A DNA stretch of 47,206 nt from CAZDUS01 sp964609375 (lineage in GTDB: Bacteria; Verrucomicrobiota; Kiritimatiellia; CAIKKV01; CAITUY01), in contig CAZSSA010000009.1 of NCBI GenBank assembly GCA_964609375.1, positions 1-47,206 on the forward strand, written 5' to 3'. The translations under genes were made by a program, and so were the position numbers. The notes beneath the pieces are model-generated. The model was not told the origin of the DNA, did no database searches, and saw only the letters and a list, made by a program, of their open reading frames with translations. This document shows positions 41,022 through 47,206 of this stretch, piece by piece; the first letter of the stretch is position 1, and every line of letters starts with the position of its first letter.

Positions 41022-42974
41022 TTATTTCCGCCGGAACCATTTTTTAACCGAACCCTGCTTGCCGTCACCTGCCTGCGCCAGGGAATCCCACTTCTTGAGT
41101 TCTGACCGAAGCTGGGCTTCGACCGTATTGAGAAGGGGATGACCCTTGCCCTTCACCGGCGAAGGACCCTGCCCCGTAGACCGGTCCGGTTCCCCCGGCC
41201 TGATCACCTCAGGATCCACAATAACGCTCCGTCCTACACTCGACTCAAGTTCTTCAATCCTCGTCAATAATTCCGCTTCGCGCTCTTCGGCGTTCTTGCG
41301 CATTACGCGAAGCTGGGCCTCACGCCGCTCAACTTCGCCCAGCGCCTGCTGCAACATGGTCGCCGTCGCCTTGATATCCTGCTGCAGTTGCGATCCTCTC
41401 GCCTGCGTATCCTTCTTGAAATCCTCGTGACTGGTTCGCAGATTGTCCAGGGCATACCTAAGCGCCTGCTTCTCCCCGGTCGATTCCTGCAGCGCCTCGC
41501 GTAACGACGTCAATTGCTGCTCAACCGGCGCGGACGCATCCGTTATCACTCGACTCGATGGGGCCCCTCCGCTGGCACGCTTCCCACCATCCAGCCAATT
41601 CACCTTGCCTGGCGTTTCCACGACCGGAGCAGCCGCCGGCTTGCCACTGGAGTAAGCCATCATGATGCCATTCAGGTCTCGCTGCACCGCCTCCAACTGA
41701 TCGCGCAACCGGCGCTCAACTTCAACCGCCTCCTTGCGCGCTTCACTGGTCTGCTGCTGTGCTTGCGTCAGCAGTTCACGCGATTCCTGAACCCGCCTCC
41801 CCGAGGTGTCGGCTTCACGCTTGAGGGCCAGCAATCGGGAGGCCATCTCCGCCTCACGTTCCTCCGCCTTCATCCGATAGGTCGCCATTTCTGCATCCCG
41901 CTGATGAAGCAGAGAATCGAACTTCTTGACGTCATCAAGCACCTGCCGGAAACGCGACTCCCACTCTCCAATTTCGGTCTTGAGCTGATCGATTTCAGTC
42001 TGCTTTTCCCCCTCAGCCGCTCGACGCGCTAACCGCTCGTGCTCAATTTCCCCCGACAACTCCAGCAATTTGTCGTTAAGCGCCTTTTCCTCAGCCGCCG
42101 ACTGCGTTAACATCGATTTTTCTCGTTCAACCGTCAGGGCCAACTCGTCCCTGACCTTTCGAAATTCCTCTTCGGTTACCGATAGTCGCGAGGACCACTC
42201 CTTCTGCCGCTTTTCACCTTCCACCACCTGCGCGCGAAGACCCTCCATCTGGCTCACCATCTCCGCTTGCCGCCGTTTCCCTTCCTCAAGATTACGCACA
42301 GCCTCCAGAATCTGCTGTTCAGACTGCTTGAGTAATCCCTGCGCTGAATGAACATCCGCACGCAACAATTCGTTTTCGCGTGCATGGGATTCCGCCGCCC
42401 CAGCCACATGTTCCCGGGCAGCCAGATAACGCTGACTTTCTCCCATCAGCTTGATATGGGCCGCCAATTCGCCTTCAGCCTTGTCCAACCGCTCAAGTAA
42501 TTCCTTTACCATGCCGTCCCTGGCCACCAACGCCGCCTCATCCCGCCGCCGCCATTCGTGAATAACCCCCAGTAGTTCGGTCGCCAGCTTGCCTGTACTG
42601 CATAGGAGTGTTCTGGATTCTTCAACCAGCAGGGGAAGCAGTGTGTCGTCAACCTGGGCCTTGCGCGTGCCATTGTATTCCACTACCGGCATCCCGCGCT
42701 GGATAGACCCCTCCAGCATCAACGTCCAAACCGCCAGAAGATTCAGCGGGCCATAGCTCGAGCCATCGGAAAGTTTGACAACCCAGTTGAGCCGCAGTTC
42801 GGGCATCTCGACAGCAGGTTTCCATACCTTGCCGTCTTTGGAAATCGTGCAGCCGGGAATCACACGGGCATCGGCCGCCCATGTGCACAGGGTAACAACG
42901 TCCACAGGACCGTAAATCGTCCCGTCAGGCGTCTTAACAAAACGCTGTCCAACAGAATCCACTGCAGTTTCCAC
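41022..42974 (-). CDS. Tandem GYF_2-domain protein with long coiled coil
   Basis: A 650-residue soluble protein. Residues about 11-62 and 64-118 look like two GYF_2 (DUF4339-type) domains. Each reads roughly aromatic-x-x-x-DGxxYGP, a Leu-rich helix, a Gly-Ser-Ile or Val-Ile turn, and a closing Lys-x-Trp or similar (TPDGTIYGPVDVVTLCTWAA, then LSDGSSYGPLNLLAVWTLML). From about 150 to 445, and again about 480-590, the sequence is heptad-rich coiled coil (Glu/Arg/Leu/Ala). A flexible Pro/Gly/Ser hinge lies near 450-480, and the C-terminus is basic (KKWFRRK). GYF domains bind proline-rich peptides. The GTG start at 42974 has GAGGG about nine bases upstream. Partner of the membrane coiled-coil gene that follows. 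Confidence 0.8.
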   Translation of the reverse strand: METAVDSVGQRFVKTPDGTIYGPVDVVTLCTWAADARVIPGCTISKDGKVWKPAVEMPELRLNWVVKLSDGSSYGPLNLLAVWTLMLEGSIQRGMPVVEYNGTRKAQVDDTLLPLLVEESRTLLCSTGKLATELLGVIHEWRRRDEAALVARDGMVKELLERLDKAEGELAAHIKLMGESQRYLAAREHVAGAAESHARENELLRADVHSAQGLLKQSEQQILEAVRNLEEGKRRQAEMVSQMEGLRAQVVEGEKRQKEWSSRLSVTEEEFRKVRDELALTVEREKSMLTQSAAEEKALNDKLLELSGEIEHERLARRAAEGEKQTEIDQLKTEIGEWESRFRQVLDDVKKFDSLLHQRDAEMATYRMKAEEREAEMASRLLALKREADTSGRRVQESRELLTQAQQQTSEARKEAVEVERRLRDQLEAVQRDLNGIMMAYSSGKPAAAPVVETPGKVNWLDGGKRASGGAPSSRVITDASAPVEQQLTSLREALQESTGEKQALRYALDNLRTSHEDFKKDTQARGSQLQQDIKATATMLQQALGEVERREAQLRVMRKNAEEREAELLTRIEELESSVGRSVIVDPEVIRPGEPDRSTGQGPSPVKGKGHPLLNTVEAQLRSELKKWDSLAQAGDGKQGSVKKWFRRK

Positions 42975-43061
42975 GCGTTGTTACCCTCTTGTTTTCGCGA
43001 GTGTAGTAGCCGCTGCCCTCAGAGGCACTCTTTTTTATCAAACCAGGTCCGAAGGGCAGCC

Positions 43062-46000
43062 TCAACCGCCCCCATCCCCACCCTCCTCACCACCCCGGAA
43101 TCGCTGCCGCTTCGGCTTCCGGCAAGGCGTCTGGTTCACCGCCACATAAACGCTTTCTTCCCCAACCAGTCGCTCCACCTCCTGGACAAGCGATTCATCA
43201 CACGTCACTTTATAGGAGCCGTCGGTATCGAGGAAGACCTTTTCTCCACCCGGAAATTGCAGACAAATCTTAACCGGTGTCCGCCCGGGATGCAATCCGA
43301 GCGCATCACGCACCTTTTCAAGAATCCCCTGTTGCGCCTGGCTGACAGTAATATGGATACCCACATGCTCAACAAAGAGGCGCGGCGCCTCTTCAATCGG
43401 ATAAATCTCGCTGGCAATAATCTTGACCGCCGATTCCTCTTTTTTCACTTCCCCGCAAACCAGAACGGCTTTGTCCGGCGCCAGAACCACTTTATAATCG
43501 CGATAGGCCTCGGGATAAACGACCACCTCCACACTGCCATCCAGATCCTCCAACCGGAAGATGGCCATCGCTTCTTTCTTTTTCGTGAATCGTGGCGTCA
43601 ACCCCGCAATCAACCCACCCACCCGCGTCTGACTCCCATCCTCCAAGGTCGGCAACCCCTGCACAGTGGACAGTTGATACCGCTTCAACACCTGTTCATG
43701 CTGACTGAGGGGATGCCCGCTCATATAAACACCCAGCAACTCACGTTCTCCTATCAGCAGTTCACTTTCATGCCAGGGCTCAACATCCGGTATCTGGTCA
43801 TCCGTCAGGGTCCTCGTATCCCCTCCCGACATCATGTCAAACAGGTTTCCCTGCCCGGACGCCTTGTCACGCAAGGCCGCCGCCGCTCTGTTCATGGCAA
43901 AATCAACCCCGGTAAACCGCCGCGCCCGGTGCACATCGGATCCAATATCAACAGCCCCACTCCGGATCAGGCTCTCCAGCGTCTTCTTGTTGACCACCTG
44001 CCCGGGCGCCCTCGAACACAAATCCATCAGCCCTTTGTACGGGCCGCCACGCTCCCTGATTTCAACAATTTCCCGTGATGCCCCTTCACCGACGTTCTTG
44101 ATCCCCGCCAACCCATACCGGATCCCGCCCTTGACCGGCTTGAAGCGGACATTGCTCTCATTAATATGCGGCGGAAGAATTTCCAGCCCCATCGTCCGGC
44201 ACTCATTTATGAACACCGGAATTTTATCCAAGTTCCCCATTTCACTCGACAACAGGGCCGCCATAAACTCCTCGGGATAATGCGCCTTCAGATAGGCCGT
44301 CTGGAAGGCCACCATACTGTAGGCCGCACTATGCGATTTGTTAAATCCATACCCTGCAAACTTCTCAATATCCGCAAAAATCTCCCCTGCCTTCTTGGCC
44401 GGAATATGATTCGTCGCCGCACACCCCTCTACAAACTTAGCCCGCATCTTGGCCATTTCGTCTGCCTTTTTCTTCCCGATGGCACGACGCAACAAATCAG
44501 CCATGCCTAGCGAGAATCCAGCCAGCACGTTCGCCACCCGCTGCACTTGCTCCTGATAAACCATGTACCCATACGTTTCCTTGAGGATTGGCTCCATCAA
44601 CGGATGGGCATATTCGATGGGCTCCCGGCCATGTTTGCGATTGATGAAACTGCCGATGAATTCCATCGCGCCGGGCCGGTACAGAGCGTTCATGGCAATG
44701 AGTTCCTCGATCATCGTAGGGCCGAGCTTACTCAGCATGTCACGCATGCCGCCACTTTCAAACTGGAACACCCCCACCGTATCGCCCCGCTGCAGCAGTT
44801 CGTAGGTCTTCTTGTCGTCCACCGGAACATTCGCAATGTCCACCGTCTCACGGCGATTCTGCTTCACAAGCTCAACGGCCTCTTGAATAACCGTCAGGGT
44901 CTTGAGCCCCAGAAAGTCCATCTTAAGCAACCCGATCTTTCCGATTGGCTCCATGGCATACTGCGTAATCGTCTGCCCTTCCTTATCACGCGTCAGCGGT
45001 ATAATCTCAATCAAGGGCTTTTCACCGATCACCACCCCGGCAGCATGGGTCCCTGCATTGCGGAACAACCCTTCAAGGATAAACCCATAATCAAGGATGC
45101 TTTTGCAGTTCCCGTTCTCCGCATACGCCTTTTTGAAATCAGGGTTGATCTCCAATGCCTTCTTCAGCGTAATCTTGGGATCTTCCGGCACCATTTTGGC
45201 CAGCCGATCACACTCGGAAAACGGCAGCTCCAATACCCGCCCCACATCGCGGATCACCGTTTTTGCCCCTAGCGAACCAAACGTGATGATCTGGGCACAA
45301 TTCTCACGCCCGTACTTGTCTTTTACGTATTCAATCACCTCGCCACGCCGCGCCTGACAAAAATCAATATCGAAGTCCGGCGGTGATATGCGCTCAGGAT
45401 TCAGGAACCGTTCAAATATCAATCCATAGCGGAGCGGATCAATACCCGTGATGCCCAGTAAATAGGCCACCATACTGCCGGCACCTGAGCCACGCCCAGG
45501 CCCCACCGGAATACCATGGGTTTGCGCAAAATGAATGAAATCCCAGACCACTAAAAAGTAATTCACAAATCCGGTCTTATCAATGACGCTCAGTTCGTAG
45601 CGATACCGATCAACCAGTTCCTTTTCGTGGGCATTCTTGGGCTGATCAGGATTTTCAACCCCGTACAGGCGCTTCAATCCTTTTTCACACAATTCGAGAA
45701 GGTAATCCTTCTGCACATAGCCTTCGGGTACTTTGAAAATAGGAAAATGCAGTTTGTTGAACTCGATGTCCACATTACATCGTTCAGCAATCCTAACCGT
45801 GTTGCTGATGGATTCCGGAATCTCCCGGAACAATTGGGCCATCTCATCGCCATTTTTGTAAAAAAACTCGTCCGATGCATACTTCATCCGCTTCGGATCG
45901 CTCAGCACCGTCTGGGTCTGAAGACACAACAGGACTTCGTGGGCCTTTGCATGTTCCCGCCTGAGATAATGCACATCATTGGTCGCCACCAGCCCCAGCC

Positions 46001-46598
46001 CCGTCTTCTTAGCCAACCCGATCATCCCCCGATTGGCCTTGCGCTGTTCGGGAATCAGGTGATCCTGGACTTCGAGATAAAACCGGTCTTTCCCGAAAAT
46101 ATCGGAATACCGACCCACCATTTCCAGGGCGCCTTTCTCGTCATCATCAACCAACCGGCTCGGAATTTCACCCTTCAAGCAGGCGCTCATCCCAATCAAC
46201 CCCTCCGAATACTTGGCAAGGATCTCTTTGTCAATACGGGGCTTGTAGTAGAACCCTTCCAAATGTGCCAAACTAACCAATCTCACCAGATTCCGGTAGC
46301 CTATCTCGTTGGTCGATAGCAAAACCAGATGGTTGCTATGCGAACGCGCCGAGGTTTCGGTTTTGCGGTCAAAACGACTCCCCTCCGTGATGTAAACTTC
46401 GCACCCGATAATAGGCTTCACCCCTTTACTTTTGGCAGCCTCGTAAAAAGGGATCACCCCATACATCACCCCATGATCGGTCATCGCCACTGCAGGCACA
46501 CTCTGCTCAGCCGCCGCGGACACCATATCGGTGACCCGACAGGCCCCATCCAGCATGCTGTATTCGGAATGGACGTGGAGATGAACAAAAGGTGTCAT
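43062..46598 (-). CDS. dnaE: DNA polymerase III alpha subunit
   Basis: The replicative polymerase subunit, 1178 residues. The N-terminal PHP domain begins FVHLHVHSEYSMLDGAC and continues with MTDHGVMYGVIPFYEAAK. The palm has GPGRGSGAGSMVAYLLGITG and the catalytic aspartates in PDFDIDFCQ (Asp410 and Asp412). A further catalytic acidic segment lies in KIGLLKMDFLGLKTL. The C-terminal part contains tandem helix-hairpin-helix, an OB fold (VGGLIAGLTPRFTKKKEAMA) and the clamp-binding region. This is the DnaE1 type, not PolC or DnaE2. The GYF_2 gene is 87 bases downstream and an acetyltransferase gene 29 bases upstream, both in the same direction. No clear ribosome site precedes the ATG. Confidence 0.97.
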   Translation of the reverse strand: MTPFVHLHVHSEYSMLDGACRVTDMVSAAAEQSVPAVAMTDHGVMYGVIPFYEAAKSKGVKPIIGCEVYITEGSRFDRKTETSARSHSNHLVLLSTNEIGYRNLVRLVSLAHLEGFYYKPRIDKEILAKYSEGLIGMSACLKGEIPSRLVDDDEKGALEMVGRYSDIFGKDRFYLEVQDHLIPEQRKANRGMIGLAKKTGLGLVATNDVHYLRREHAKAHEVLLCLQTQTVLSDPKRMKYASDEFFYKNGDEMAQLFREIPESISNTVRIAERCNVDIEFNKLHFPIFKVPEGYVQKDYLLELCEKGLKRLYGVENPDQPKNAHEKELVDRYRYELSVIDKTGFVNYFLVVWDFIHFAQTHGIPVGPGRGSGAGSMVAYLLGITGIDPLRYGLIFERFLNPERISPPDFDIDFCQARRGEVIEYVKDKYGRENCAQIITFGSLGAKTVIRDVGRVLELPFSECDRLAKMVPEDPKITLKKALEINPDFKKAYAENGNCKSILDYGFILEGLFRNAGTHAAGVVIGEKPLIEIIPLTRDKEGQTITQYAMEPIGKIGLLKMDFLGLKTLTVIQEAVELVKQNRRETVDIANVPVDDKKTYELLQRGDTVGVFQFESGGMRDMLSKLGPTMIEELIAMNALYRPGAMEFIGSFINRKHGREPIEYAHPLMEPILKETYGYMVYQEQVQRVANVLAGFSLGMADLLRRAIGKKKADEMAKMRAKFVEGCAATNHIPAKKAGEIFADIEKFAGYGFNKSHSAAYSMVAFQTAYLKAHYPEEFMAALLSSEMGNLDKIPVFINECRTMGLEILPPHINESNVRFKPVKGGIRYGLAGIKNVGEGASREIVEIRERGGPYKGLMDLCSRAPGQVVNKKTLESLIRSGAVDIGSDVHRARRFTGVDFAMNRAAAALRDKASGQGNLFDMMSGGDTRTLTDDQIPDVEPWHESELLIGERELLGVYMSGHPLSQHEQVLKRYQLSTVQGLPTLEDGSQTRVGGLIAGLTPRFTKKKEAMAIFRLEDLDGSVEVVVYPEAYRDYKVVLAPDKAVLVCGEVKKEESAVKIIASEIYPIEEAPRLFVEHVGIHITVSQAQQGILEKVRDALGLHPGRTPVKICLQFPGGEKVFLDTDGSYKVTCDESLVQEVERLVGEESVYVAVNQTPCRKPKRQRFRGGEEGGDGGG

Positions 46599-46627
46599 GA
46601 TAATTCAGGCGGAAATTGCAATTGTGC

Positions 46628-47119
46628 TCACATATCCATGGCCATGGCCACTTCAGGACATGTAAATGGCGAATCGTACTTGGCGCAGTTGATGCACCCC
46701 ATATACAATTTGTGCATCAAACTGGCCTTGGGCACCTCATGGAATCCCATCCGTGCAAAAAATGGCGGCGTAAACGTCAGCACAATGATTTGCGACGGAT
46801 TCAGCAACCGGATCCGCTTGATGGCCGCCTCAATCAACGCCCGCCCGATGCCATGCTTACGTAGCGACCGCGCCACGGAAACCGATTTGATTTCCACCGA
46901 CGGATGCCGGGCATGCCCGATCTCAGGCAAAATGGACCAGGAAACCGTCCCCACAACCTTCCCGCCTTTCTCGCAAACCAGAAAACGATCAATGTTTTGG
47001 GCAATGTCGGACAAGGACCGGGCCAGCAATTCCTTGGGATAGGCCTTGATCAGCTTGTAGATGCTTTCAATGTCGGTAAAACCCGCATTCCTAACAATAT
47101 ACTTTGGTTTGGTTTTCAC
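46628..47119 (-). CDS. GNAT-family N-acetyltransferase, ArgA-like
   Basis: A 163-residue acetyl-CoA-dependent transferase. The acetyl-CoA loop is in VARSLRKHGIGRALIEAAI (R-x-x-G-x-G variant as KHGIGRA), preceded by VEIKSVSV, and followed by IIVLTFTPPFFARMGF. The end of the protein, LYMGCINCAKY followed by TCPEVAMAM, has a Cys-x2-Cys-x8-Cys pattern seen in small ArgA-like amino-acid N-acetyltransferases, which can acetylate glutamate in arginine synthesis. The substrate is an inference. The start is a GTG at 47119 just after an in-frame stop. GAGG lies only one base away, so the start signal is poor. dnaE follows 29 bases downstream. Confidence 0.8.
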   Translation of the reverse strand: MKTKPKYIVRNAGFTDIESIYKLIKAYPKELLARSLSDIAQNIDRFLVCEKGGKVVGTVSWSILPEIGHARHPSVEIKSVSVARSLRKHGIGRALIEAAIKRIRLLNPSQIIVLTFTPPFFARMGFHEVPKASLMHKLYMGCINCAKYDSPFTCPEVAMAMDM

Positions 47120-47206
47120 GCCTCACAAGATACTTCACCCAGCTTCATCACGCCAAGAAAAAGATCATACCCCTCAGGACGCCGGCAATATCAAGATCTT
47201 CCCCGC

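Noticed and set aside
42978..44078. Long open frame (366 codons) on the plus strand opposite dnaE
   Set aside because: It overlaps the dnaE coding region completely and has an unnatural composition rich in His, Pro, Gln and Arg.
47148..47206. Possible C-terminal ends of a gene entering from the right on the minus strand (two frames end in stops at 47148 and 47174)
   Set aside because: At most 18 codons are visible and neither frame shows a recognisable motif, so no gene can be supported.

Overview
The window comes from a moderately GC-rich, Gram-negative bacterium. It carries lipid A genes (LpxI, LpxB, and a Gfo/Idh-type oxidoreductase between them). LpxI in place of LpxH, a pheA-hisC-tyrA aromatic block, families of the DUF401, DUF1015, DUF1343 and DUF6941 type, and formula-like intergenic repeats together suggest the PVC group (Verrucomicrobiota, Kiritimatiellota or a relative). 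This placement is an inference; the window holds no rRNA or tRNA gene to confirm it. The + strand is visibly C-rich and G-poor whichever strand is coding, so the whole window probably lies on one replichore.

Layout. 1-6450 (minus strand): a partial lipid/diacylglycerol kinase, a small basic protein, then the compact run trpS-scpA-scpB-pheA-hisC-tyrA (read right to left), which covers tryptophanyl-tRNA charging, chromosome condensation, and phenylalanine and tyrosine synthesis. 6511-12191: a galactokinase-family kinase divergent from grpE, then gnd and a UxuB-like reductase behind a LacI-type palindrome, then mutY. 12395-17868 (plus): a PilT-like ATPase followed by lpxI, a Gfo/Idh oxidoreductase, lpxB and a DUF401 membrane protein. 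17906-21095 (minus): plsC-like acyltransferase, DUF6941-like protein, alanine racemase and a YycJ/WalJ-type hydrolase, tightly packed. 21302-26414 (plus): hybrid histidine kinase, NamZ-type muramidase (DUF1343) and a fused MurU-AmgK-like protein, joined by ATGA overlaps. 26509-28757: an ABC-2 type exporter. 28758-29259: a repeat-rich gap. 29260-31729: a DUF1015 protein, a receiver-only regulator and an RluA-family pseudouridine synthase. 31903-40075: a good sigma70-type promoter and the translation/RNA cluster nusA-infB-rbfA-truB-ribF-rpsO-pnp, ending in a strong terminator. 40177-47119 (minus): an ArgA-like acetyltransferase, dnaE, and a two-gene module of a tandem GYF_2 coiled-coil protein and a membrane-anchored coiled-coil protein.

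Most notable system: the three-gene, translationally coupled set at 21302-26414. NamZ-type enzymes release MurNAc from peptidoglycan fragments, AmgK phosphorylates MurNAc at C1, and MurU converts MurNAc-1-phosphate to UDP-MurNAc. Here the last two steps appear to be one polypeptide, encoded directly after the muramidase and behind a sensor kinase. That would be a compact cell-wall sugar salvage route joined to a signalling protein. The functions are inferred from motifs and gene order, not shown by experiment.
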